From the NCBI GenBank assembly GCA_003833135.1, contig QZLH01001434.1, positions 5,565 to 31,074 on the forward strand: DNA of 25,510 bases. The letters are read 5' to 3'. This DNA comes from Oehlia diaphana. Lineage: Eukaryota; Glomeromycota; Glomeromycetes; Glomerales; Glomeraceae. Below, in pieces: positions 9,984 through 18,565 of the stretch; positions within the stretch are counted from its first letter, which is position 1, and each line of letters begins with the position of its first letter. The notes below the pieces were generated by a model that saw nothing but the letters and a program-made list of their open reading frames with translations, had not been told where the DNA came from and did no database searches. Position numbers and translations under genes: made by a program.

Positions 9984-10311
9984 ATTTTCTTTTTTTTTTG
10001 ACTTTATCAAATCAGTTGCATAAGAGTTTAATAAATTATATAATAATTATTTACTATACTTAGTATTTTACAAATCATATGTTGAGTAGATTATTTCACG
10101 TGACATACTATACTTTTTTGGTCCACTCCTTTCGTATTACTGAGTATACCTCGTATGAGTTACTCAATACCTCGTATTACTCTGGTATGTGCCGTATGGA
10201 TAAAAAAATATGCACATGTACTGTACTACAATGACAATCAATTGCTACAAAGTCACGTACTGCATTCTTATGCAATTTACGACGAGTTGCATATTTTAAA
10301 AACTCCGGTTA

Positions 10312-10320
10312 TATATATAA
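10312..10320 (+). promoter_or_regulatory. TATA-like element upstream of kinase gene 1
   Basis: TATATATAA lies at the left edge of the sequence shared by the two kinase loci. The second locus has TTATATAGG at 17982-17990 in the same place, immediately before the conserved GGATGTC. Conservation at the boundary fits a core promoter, although AT-richness makes TATA-like words common here. Confidence 0.35.
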
Positions 10321-10756
10321 GGATGTCTCTGGCTTTTATTTCGGTTCTTTTACTTTGTTCTAAGCTAACGAAACTTACTCAAATTAATTTTGAGTAGGGT
10401 ATAATTTCTCTAGAAATAGAAAAAACTTTTATAGATACCACCTGTTGACAATACGTTGAAGTATCATTTATAATATCATAGAAATAAGAGTTTAAAAAAG
10501 TTGTGTTAAAAGCTTAAGGGTACAAGAGAAATTTAAAGACCACCTGTTGTCAAAAACTTTAAAGAAGCAACAGTTTCTAGTTAAAAGAAATCCAAAGAAC
10601 GTAAATTAGGACTCCGAGAAATTCTCCGCTTAAGGAAAACAAGCTACACCAGAAGACGGAATAGCCGAATTCAGCCCTATAAACTCAAAAAAGGAAGAAA
10701 GAATTTCGAAAGAACTTTCGAAACACAATGGTTTTTTTTTCGCACAGTATATTCCC
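10313..10756 (+). repeat. Conserved 5' flank of the kinase duplication, copy 1
   Basis: Homologous to about 17983-18400. Both copies keep GGCTTTTATTTC, TAGATACCACCTG, GAAATAAGAGTTTA, GGGTACAAGAGAAA, GCCGAATTCAGCC and CACAATGGTTTTTTTT in the same order, with indels that are not multiples of three. It is therefore conserved non-coding DNA, probably promoter and 5' leader of the duplicated kinases. A short motif, ACCACCTGTTG, occurs twice within it about 100 bp apart. Confidence 0.75.
10704..10723 (+). promoter_or_regulatory. Conserved palindrome TTTCGAAAG-AA-CTTTCGAAA
   Basis: A perfect 9-bp inverted repeat around AA, identical at 18343-18362 upstream of the paralogous kinase, whereas the surrounding sequence has diverged. 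It contains GAACTTTC, which matches a minimal two-unit heat-shock-factor pattern (GAAnnTTC). That reading is only a possibility. It is followed in both copies by CACAATGG. Confidence 0.5.
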
Positions 10757-10765
10757 AAAAAGGAA

Positions 10766-12102
10766 ATGCTAGCTGTTTTTAATACCGATTACTCCAAAAA
10801 TAATACTATGCCGATTTGGGAATATGTTGTCATAATCTATTGTGCAATTCGATTGATATTCAATCTCATTATAACAGTCACTACTCAAAGATTATCGTCA
10901 TTATAACCATCAGGATTTTGAGATTCTTTCTGAAATTGGAACTGGAGGATCTGCTGCAGTTTACGCTGCAAATTGGAAAAATACTACATCAAAATTTGCA
11001 ATTAAGAAAATTACTAAACTTTCGGCGGGAAAAGAAATTATTAATGAGGTCTGTTTTTAGACTCTTTAATAATTTGGAAGATTATAAACTAATTTTATCA
11101 TTCTTTTTTTAGATTAATCTAATGAAAAGAGTTGACTTTCATCCAAACATAATTAAATTTGTTGGAATTATAAATGGTAAGTAATAAATACTTTTTGGTA
11201 ATAAATACTTGTATAATAATTTATTTGAGTAATTGTTTACATACTTTTTATTTTTTTAGATGAAATAAATTATTTGCTTGTTCTTGAGTATGCGGACGGC
11301 GGAACATTAGGAGAATATTTAAACAAAGCTATAACACTTAAGCCGGAAATTCAATTGAAATTTGCTAAAGAAATTGCAAGTGCAATCTTATGTTTACATG
11401 ACAATGATATCATTCATCGAGATATTGTAAGTTTGAATAATTATATTATTTATAATTTATCTTTGTGACTAATTATTTATTATAACAAACTTTTATATTT
11501 AGCATCCAAATAATATCTTGGTACACGGACATGCAATAAAATTAGCAGATTTTGGGCGTTCATGTATACAAGGGTCAGATGTTGATACCGAAGTATTTGG
11601 TGTATTACCATATATGGATCCTAAAAGACTTGATAAAAAAATTCCATATTTGACAAGAAAATCCGACATATATAGTATGGGAGTAATATTCTGGCAATTA
11701 ACAAGTTGTTCGTCACCTTTTAATTTTGAAATAAGCACAAAAAGCGAAGTTCATGCTTCTATTTCGTTAAAGATTCTTAATGGTGTGAGAGAAGAACCTA
11801 TTCCAAGCACAAGTGTTAAATTTATTGAACTTTATCAACGTAAGTATAAAATTATTATAAAATTTTATTTTTATAACAATCCAAATTTAATTAATTTATT
11901 TATTTAAATAGAATGTTGGCGATATGAACCGGATGAAAGACCAGATGTTAATCAAGTAATTTCAAAGCTTAACGAAATTGGCTCTGAAAACAATTTTAAT
12001 TCTAAAAAAAATGAAAACAAAGAAATTAAAATAACGGAAAAATTAAAAAGCGAAGAGATTAAAGGTCACTTTTCTGATTGTCACTTGTCAGATTATGATT
12101 AA
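10766..12102 (+). CDS. TKL-type protein kinase, single domain, five to six exons (paralog 1)
   Basis: Predicted Ser/Thr or dual-specificity kinase that phosphorylates proteins using ATP. Supported exons are 10878-11048, 11113-11176, 11260-11426, 11503-11839 and 11912-12102. Introns are 64, 83, 76 and 72 bp, in phases 0, 1, 0, 1. Motifs: glycine loop GTGGSAAVY (10938-10964), lysine in FAIK (11004-11006), hinge LVLEYADGGTL, HRDIHPNN split by intron 3 (HRD at 11415-11423), ADFGRS (GAT at 11548), SDIYSMGVIFWQL, and CWRYEPDERP near the end. The usual catalytic-loop Lys is His and the APE position reads DPK, as in many fungal TKL-like kinases. The tail is acidic/Lys-rich and ends HLSDYD. The kinase frame has a stop at 10872 and no ATG before the glycine loop, so an upstream exon is needed. 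One model is exon 10766-10828 with intron 10829-10877, which keeps frame and gives 330 aa, but its donor (GTCATA) is weak. Core confident, start uncertain. Confidence 0.85.
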
Positions 12103-12174
12103 ATCATATTTATTTTTTTTTTCTTTTATTTTTTTTTTGTATTTATTGTTTTTATTTTACTTTTTGATTTATTA

Positions 12175-12180
12175 AATAAA
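12175..12180 (+). terminator. Polyadenylation signal AATAAA for kinase gene 1
   Basis: AATAAA lies 73 bases after the stop codon, behind a T-rich 3' region. The paralog has AATAAA at 19853-19858 in the same relative place. AATAAA is frequent by chance in this sequence, so conservation of position is the main support. Confidence 0.4.
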
Positions 12181-13656
12181 TAATAGACAAAAATCGTTTC
12201 TTTGTTTGGGATTGATTTGTTTTAGAATATAAATTAAAATTTCAGGGTGGCGGTATATTATATATGGTATACTTAGCTTTAATGTTCAAAAAATGCTATA
12301 AAAATAATGAAACGGAAAGGATATTGATAAATTTGTGTTCTTTTGATTTATTATTTCATATTTTCTTTGTACAAAATAAAAAAAAATTTAGTAAAAAAAA
12401 AAAAAAAAAAATATTCATGCGGGAAAAAACTGTACGACTACAGAACTATTAACCTTAATTAGTGCTGATCATAGCCTTATCATAAGACTATAAATACTTG
12501 ATAGTCACCATAACTTCATAAAAGTAATATAGCTATTTTTGTGTGGGTCATTTAATTCATTCATAACTTTCCTTTTTTGGCAAGTTAATAAAGAACTAGT
12601 TTCGGAGTTATTGTTATATCATGTTTACTTAATCCTTTCAAAATGTCCCTTTTAAGTATTTGCTGGCGGTGCAAAATGTATAGGAAATATAGACATATAA
12701 GGGGAGCCAGTAGTTCTTTTTAGTTATCAATGGTTTTTATACTGTTTACTTTTTACTTTACAATCTTAGCGCAAAAAAAAGAAAGAAATATAGACATATT
12801 TTTTTTAATATTTTTTATTAAAATACTCCACATATCTATTACTTCTGTAGTACAACTATTATTAATTTTTTTTTTAAAAAAAAAATAAAATAAAATAAAA
12901 TGCAATATTTTTAAATTATGAATTTGGTTACTACAAATTCGACCCTGAAAGTTTTTCATTATATTCTTATCTGAATTAAGCTTTGAAGATATTCATTTAA
13001 GAATTTAATTGTTAACTTACGAAATTTAAATTTTTCCATCATTATTATTTGGGTTTATTGCATGATCGTCTCAATTTATTTATACTTTATATTGTTATTT
13101 TTAAAATTTTTAAGCGTAGTCTGTGGTTATCAACAAAGATTTTTTCCCTTTTAAAATTGTCTCAGAAATTTTGTTTACATTGCCGTATTTTTTTTTTATA
13201 AATTGTAACAATTAGTGTAGTGTGTTATATTACATTATTTTATGAAACGCCATGTACAGTACGTAAAAAAAAAAGATTTCTAAACCCAGATAATTAATCC
13301 ATTTATCCTTTTGACTTTTCCATAATTTAATATTTGTATGTACTGTATATATAAAAATTACTTTGTCATAAATTAGCGTTTTAGTGAGGTATTAAATTAT
13401 TAAATTAGAAATAAGGAAATTTTTTCGTCAATAATACATATTACAAAAATAATAATTTATATCTATTTTATCTGGTAACGTCGGCTGATGCATTTTCCCG
13501 ATATTAGGAATTATGTAAAATATAATGATTATAAATAAACCTCCTTTAGATGAGAGGGTTGAATACTGCACGGTAATGACCTTGTTTTGTTCATTTTTAA
13601 CATTTCTAATCATGCACAAAAAAATAAATTTCTTTAATTTCCTTTGTTTCCGTTTT

Positions 13657-13700
13657 CACGTGACTTGCAATATTGTATTATTTGTCACCTTACACGTGAC
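13657..13700. promoter_or_regulatory. Paired CACGTGAC (E-box) sites
   Basis: CACGTGAC occurs at 13657-13664 and 13693-13700, 36 bp apart, in a locally GC-richer patch. CACGTG is the core bound by basic helix-loop-helix factors such as fungal Cbf1/USF-type proteins. The sites are far from both neighbouring genes: kinase 1 ends 1.5 kb to the left, and only the 3' end of the protease gene lies to the right. Any target is unknown. Confidence 0.3.
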
Positions 13701-14177
13701 TGGCGAGAACGCACAGAGTATATTTATCTCGGCGACTACTTTTGTCTACTGCCTATTTGTCACGCTCGTGATGAAAAAACCACGTCCACACGGAGGTGCG
13801 TATCGTCGTAACGATTTATTTAGAACGCAATAAAGAAAAAGAACAAAAAAATTAAATCAAAATTATTCAAGATGAAAAGTAAAATGAATAAAATTATGAA
13901 TTAAAAGTAAATTGAATTAAAAAATTAAAGGTTGATTGAATTTTTAAAAAATTAAAAGTTGATTAAATTGAATTGAAAGTTAATTTAGTATTAAAAAATA
14001 AAATTAAAGACATCATTTTTTTTTTTTTTGAAAATTATTTTATTTGTTTATTTATGTATTAGTGTTATTATATTCTTTACAATTATCCAAAATTACAATT
14101 ATTTAACCGCTTATTTTTTATATTTTTTTTAAGCGGATTTTTTAAAGAAAGTATTTAGAATTTCTAATTAAAACACA

Positions 14178-14190
14178 CCTAACCAGAGTC
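14178..14190. repeat. 13-bp inverted repeat flanking the protease gene, 3' side
   Basis: CCTAACCAGAGTC here is perfectly inverted at 15734-15746 (GACTCTGGTTAGG). The pair brackets the protease coding region, 103 bp beyond its stop codon and 161 bp before its start. The match stops abruptly outside the 13 bases. Confidence 0.5.
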
Positions 14191-14292
14191 AAGAATTAAA
14201 TAGTAAAAAAAAAAAAAAATATATATATAATAATAATAAAGTAATTAAATACAATTTTATTATATGTCTATCTAAAGTTTTTTATATATTTT

Positions 14293-15573
14293 TTATGCGC
14301 TTGGAATACGTAAAAAGCTGTCTGGAGAACCACTCTTAAGACCTTTAACGACTCCCTTTGTTGATAAAGTTTTAAGTGTGGTTGCCATTTCAGCTGGTGA
14401 TTTGTTACCATCCTTGGCAATTATAAGAGCTATAGTACCAGCAACATGTGGGGTAGCTTGAGAGGTGCCGGAAAATACTACACTACTATTATCGTCCTTA
14501 GAACTAGCACCTTGAATGTCCCGACCTGGAGCGAAAATGTCGAGACATTTTCCAAAGTTTGAGAAATCTGTGACTGCGTCACTATTTTTTTCGGTAGCAC
14601 CGACCGTGATAGCGCTAGGTTCAGATGCAGGTGATGTATTACAAGCATCCTGACTTTCGTTACCTGCGGCAACAGCTACGTGAATACCAGCATCGGTAAG
14701 TTGCTTGACAGCATCGTCTACAGCTTTCGATTTGGTACCTCCAAGAGACATATTGACAACTGATTTCTTATTATTACTCTTACTATGTGTTTCTCCTATA
14801 AAGTTCAATCCAGCGATAACTCCACTATTTGATCCAGAACCATCAGCGTCCAAAACTCTAACAGCAATTGGTGTGGCTTTTCTTGCTACTCCTAAAGTTT
14901 CTCCACATGCAATGCTAGCAACATGAGTACCATGACCATTTTCATCTTCTTCGTTACATCCATCACAGAAAGATCCTCCGAATTTGGCACGACCACCGAA
15001 TTCTTCATGTGAAATTCGAATACCAGTATCGACAACAAAAACGTTTACACCTTCTCCAGCAGAATCGGGGAAAGTATATTTTCCATCTAGAGGTAATTTA
15101 GCTTGATCAATACGATCAAGATTGAAAGTTGGTTTATTGTCTACTGCACGTCTAGTAAGTTGAGATGGTACTACATATTGAGTTTTAACTTCACCATCTT
15201 CTTCAATATAATCAACATCATCCATTTTTTCAAGTTCCTTTGCAAATTCTGATGTCATTTCTCCAGTAAGTCCAAAAAGATTAACAATTCCGAAACTAGC
15301 AAAAGTGGGTTTTCCTTTATTGTTAAGAGATTTAATCTTTTCGAAACTATCAATTTCTGCATCAAGACAATTTTTAAATAACTCATGTTGCCTTTCAGCA
15401 GCTTTCTTGTCTTTAAAGACAACAATAACTTTTTTCCCTTTACCATCAGACTTGGCATTGATTGATAATGCTTTAGGGCAATCAGTTTCATTTTTTGCTG
15501 ATTCAGCCGAGGAGAGCAAGAAAGTAACTATTACAGCGATAGAGAAAATTTTAGCGAAGCGTGGAGCAACCAT
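14293..15573 (-). CDS. Secreted subtilisin-like serine protease (S8A, proteinase K type)
   Basis: An endopeptidase preproenzyme of 426 aa on a single intronless frame. Residues 1-26 look like a signal peptide (basic start, hydrophobic SIAVIVTFLL, then SSAESA). Residues about 48-130 form an inhibitor I9 prodomain (VIVVFKDKKAAE ... VDYIEEDGEV). The mature enzyme probably starts after the RR at 141-142. The catalytic triad is Asp182 (VVDTGIRISHEEFGGRA), His214 (NGHGTHVAS) and Ser371 (SGTSQATPHVAG), with oxyanion-hole Asn305 (VAVAAGNE). The spacing matches proteinase K. The protein ends soon after the S8 domain, so it has no membrane anchor or extra domain. Such enzymes are usually secreted or vacuolar and degrade proteins. 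GTSQATP replaces the common GTSMATP. An A-rich segment directly precedes the ATG, as in many fungal genes. It sits head-away between two plus-strand kinases, with no sign of functional linkage. Confidence 0.96.
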   Translation of the reverse strand: MVAPRFAKIFSIAVIVTFLLSSAESAKNETDCPKALSINAKSDGKGKKVIVVFKDKKAAERQHELFKNCLDAEIDSFEKIKSLNNKGKPTFASFGIVNLFGLTGEMTSEFAKELEKMDDVDYIEEDGEVKTQYVVPSQLTRRAVDNKPTFNLDRIDQAKLPLDGKYTFPDSAGEGVNVFVVDTGIRISHEEFGGRAKFGGSFCDGCNEEDENGHGTHVASIACGETLGVARKATPIAVRVLDADGSGSNSGVIAGLNFIGETHSKSNNKKSVVNMSLGGTKSKAVDDAVKQLTDAGIHVAVAAGNESQDACNTSPASEPSAITVGATEKNSDAVTDFSNFGKCLDIFAPGRDIQGASSKDDNSSVVFSGTSQATPHVAGTIALIIAKDGNKSPAEMATTLKTLSTKGVVKGLKSGSPDSFLRIPSA

Positions 15574-15733
15574 TTTTATTTTTTTGGAAATTAGTGGTTT
15601 ATTAGGTAAGAATTTTATAAAATTAAGGGAGATAAATATAATAAAAGAGGAAGGGTGATGATTTAATAATTTATTCTATCCACACGGTGGATAAAAAAAT
15701 ATTGTATTTAAAATGAAAGGGAAGTAGAGATTA

Positions 15734-15746
15734 GACTCTGGTTAGG
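15734..15746. repeat. 13-bp inverted repeat flanking the protease gene, 5' side
   Basis: GACTCTGGTTAGG, the exact reverse complement of 14178-14190. It lies 161 bp upstream of the protease start codon, in the presumed promoter. Confidence 0.5.
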
Positions 15747-16910
15747 ATTTTTTTTTATTAATTTGATTTTTGGTTTTTCGGATGAAGAAAATTGAAAAGC
15801 AAAACTGGTTTGTATTTATAAACAAAAATTTCTCAAATCTGGAAAATAAAATTTTACTTACACATTGTTGTTAACAATTACGTTTTTAGTAAAGATTTTC
15901 AGGTAATATTAAACTCGGCCGTAGATCCCTTGTTCGGTTTTAATGTACTGTCAATTTGTTTCAAATTTTATACTTATTTACCAAAATTGTTATGTTGTTA
16001 TGTTGAAATAGATAATTAGTTACACGGGTTCTCTTTTTTTTTTATTATTTTACATTTTTAAATTTTTTTACTAATAATATTAAAGAAAAAATGTTAGTAA
16101 TAGTAATAAACGAATACACTCACGGGTTTCCAAAAAGTAAATTTTCTATGCCGATCATTTAATTATTAAATTTAACGAAATATAAAAACGGAAAAAAAAA
16201 GATTTATTAAATGGGCGTCCTTAACGTACAGTGGGGATACACTTGCATGTGATAGCGCTAACGTTAACTCCGGCTATTTCGCACGTCAATATCGTACACA
16301 ATACGCTGTATATTAATGAACACCTTGTTAAATAAGTCAAAATTGACATTCAATACCAACTTTGACGCTTTAAGTAAACTTGCAGAACAGACAAAAATAC
16401 ACATACAATATGTTTCTTTTAAAAATTTTTATTTATTAAAAAATAATGATTTTTTTACATAATTTTTTAAGTCACGTGATAGGTGTATAATAAATATTAT
16501 AAGGATTTCGCATATGCGACCCCTTATATTGCCAAATTTTCTTAAACCATTTTTTTTTTTTTGATTTTTTTCACATTTTTGGCGCAAACCTTTATGTACC
16601 TATTGTAACACTTTAAAACCATATAATATGCCTGCTTTACAATTTTATTTAGTATATCGAAAAGGGTTTAGAATACTGTTTTCGACTTTTATATGGTGAT
16701 GCGATATTTCGCGGGTGCAATAAAAACAAAACCCTTATTATAAACTTTAAAAAAAATTTTTATTTCATGTAAAAAATCAAGTATTTGTTCATCATATTTG
16801 TTATTGACGATTAAATTGAAGAATATAAGAGAATTCAAATTATAAACTAAATAATAACAATTCATTTAAATAATGAGAACTAGAATTTAACGACTTTACG
16901 GTAGTGTCTG
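15747..16910. other. Protease upstream region and gene-free DNA
   Basis: The part next to 15573 must hold the protease promoter, but no TATA box or other element stands out against the AT-rich background. Further away are CACGTG in GTCACGTGAT (16473-16478) and the perfect 12-bp palindrome TCGCATATGCGA (16508-16519). TACAGTGG at 16227-16234 resembles a Tc1/mariner terminus but has no partner here. Confidence 0.45.
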
Positions 16911-17369
16911 AAATTCAAAATTTTTAAATCATGTACGGAATGCGCACATTATTTAAAATTCTTGTGCGTCGTAATTTCTAAATTTCTAAATGATGTATGG
17001 AAAGAATTTTTTAATATATAATTCATACTTCCAGTGGTTGATACTTGGAATTTAAAATTCGTAAAAAAAAAATACTTAAAATTATAAAAAATTCCTTTAT
17101 TATATTATAATCACTAATAAAATAACCATTATTCTTCAAATATTATTAATGCTTACGAAATGGAAAAACATTCTTTTATATTATATATAAGTAATATAAA
17201 TAAATGATATGTGCATGATGTGCGCCACTATGCGCAAATGTGATGTGCACAAAATAAGTAATGAAGTGTGGAAATGTGCGGAAATGTGCGAAGGTGCATA
17301 CAAAATTTTTATGCGTAACATAAAAATTTTGGTCATGTGCGGGAGTTTTTAAAAAATTTCAAACACTGA
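16911..17369. mobile_element. Candidate hAT-like miniature element with CGCAC-rich ends
   Basis: The left end GTAGTGTCTGAAATT (16911-16925) and the inverse of the right end, TCAGTGTTTGAAATT (17355-17369), are imperfect inverted repeats. Flanks ACTTTACG (16903-16910) and ACTTTTACG (17370-17378) resemble a target duplication with one added T. Subterminal copies of GTGCG/CGCAC occur on both sides (for example 16952-16957 and several at 17215-17340), which is typical of transposase-binding repeats in hAT ends. A perfect 13-bp hairpin lies at 17301-17313/17319-17331. The interior (459 bp total) is non-coding. The terminal match is short, so the assignment is tentative. Confidence 0.5.
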
Positions 17370-17980
17370 ACTTTTACGATTAAAATAAAAAATTAACTTT
17401 AATAAAATTTATTATAATAATCTCTTTTAATTTTTTCCAAATTCGAAAATTTAAAAAAGTTAAATTTATTGTTAGCGAAAATCCTTTTGTCGACACTCGA
17501 CAAATAGACCAAAATTTTGAACCACTTAAGATTTTCAAATATAATACTATACTATTTCCATATAATAAGTAAATTACAAGGTAAATCATTAAATTAACTA
17601 TGAATAATGTGAATAATATTAATTATATTCTCATAGTAATACTCCTTAAGAGAATATACATTTTATACTAAATTATTACTAATATATCCTAAAAATTTTA
17701 CACGTACGCTCGCTAATATTTCTAAAATTTAACCTATAGATAATGTATAGAATATACATTTTAGTTCAATACTTTTATTTTAAAATAGATAAATACGTTG
17801 TTTAAAACGATAAAAATATTAACACATTATCCGAAAATACGTTAAGAAAAATGGTTTTTTTATGTATAACGTTTGGTAAAAATAGCACAAATTGAGGAAC
17901 ATGTATTACAAAAAAAAAAATTGTGTACTATGATAATCGGAGTTTGTGTGAGTTAATAAACTGTACTACACCAATGTAAT
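17370..17980. other. Gene-free AT-rich spacer
   Basis: Nothing recognisable between the candidate element and the kinase 2 upstream homology. The minus-strand frame at 17380-17589 is composition-driven. Confidence 0.5.
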
Positions 17981-17982
17981 TT

Positions 17983-18400
17983 TATATAGGATGTCCGCTG
18001 GCTTTTATTTCAGTCCTTTTGCTTTCGTTCTAAGTTAATAAATAATTATGAGTATGCATAATTTCTCCAGAAAAACTCTATAGATACCACCTGCTAGCAA
18101 ACGTTTAAGTATCATTTATAGAAATAAGAGTTTATAAAAATTGTATTAAAAGCTTTTAAAAGGGTACAAGAGAAACTTAAAGACCGCCTTTTGACGAAAA
18201 CTTTAAAGCAGAGCTGTGAAAGAAATCCGGAATCCGGAAGACGTAAATTGGATTTTCCGATAATCATCCGCTTAAGAAAATCAGCTACATCAAAAGAGGA
18301 AAAGCCGAATTCAGCCACATAAACCCAAAAACGGAAGAAGAATTTCGAAAGAACTTTCGAAACACAATGGTTTTTTTTTTTCGCACAGTATATTCCCAAA
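17983..18400 (+). repeat. Conserved 5' flank of the kinase duplication, copy 2
   Basis: Homologous to 10313-10756. It ends just after GCACAGTATATTCCCAAAA, where the two loci become unrelated: about 50 bp in locus 1 against about 100 bp in locus 2. Homology resumes at CCGATTTGGGAATATG. A minus-strand frame at 18112-18399 exists only in this copy and is broken in copy 1, so I do not call it a gene. Confidence 0.75.
18343..18362 (+). promoter_or_regulatory. Conserved palindrome TTTCGAAAG-AA-CTTTCGAAA, copy 2
   Basis: Identical to 10704-10723 and in the same position relative to the downstream kinase. See that entry for the possible heat-shock-type reading. Confidence 0.5.
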
Positions 18401-18565
18401 ATAGCACATATTCTCAGATGATATAACCTTATTTTTATTTTTTACGTCATATCCTTTGATGATCACCTGAGTGGGGTGCTCTTTATTATTGCAACTATCC
18501 GATTTGGGAATATGCTGTCATAATTTATTGTGCAATTCGATTGATATTAGATCTTATTATAATAG

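Larger units (their letters stand above)
12190..14277. other. Intergenic region between kinase 1 and the protease
   Basis: No supported gene. The plus-strand frame 13525-13833 is the longest, at 102 codons. It has a somewhat GC-richer end (KKPRPHGGAYRRNDLF) but no recognisable domain and no matching codon pattern over its first half. Poly(A) and AAAAT runs occur near 12390 and 12880-12900. Two CACGTGAC sites are at 13657 and 13693. Confidence 0.5.

Noticed and set aside
10816..11112. Frame GICCHNLLCNSID conserved in both kinase loci, as an alternative protein
   Set aside because: It is a shifted reading of the kinase exon; similarity between copies follows from DNA homology, and it runs into introns without a domain.
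13525..13833. Plus-strand frame of 102 codons with a basic C-terminal end
   Set aside because: Length is expected by chance in a locally GC-richer patch; the first two thirds read as hydrophobic filler and no family is recognised.
14705..15658. Opposite-strand and shifted frames overlapping the protease (14478-14672, 14705-14926, 15255-15491, 15305-15658)
   Set aside because: Shadows of the clearly coding subtilisin frame.
16227..16234. TACAGTGG as a Tc1/mariner terminus
   Set aside because: No inverted partner within several kilobases and no transposase; the word alone is too short.
18112..18399. Minus-strand frame of 95 codons upstream of kinase 2
   Set aside because: The homologous DNA in locus 1 has indels that destroy the frame, so it is not a conserved gene.
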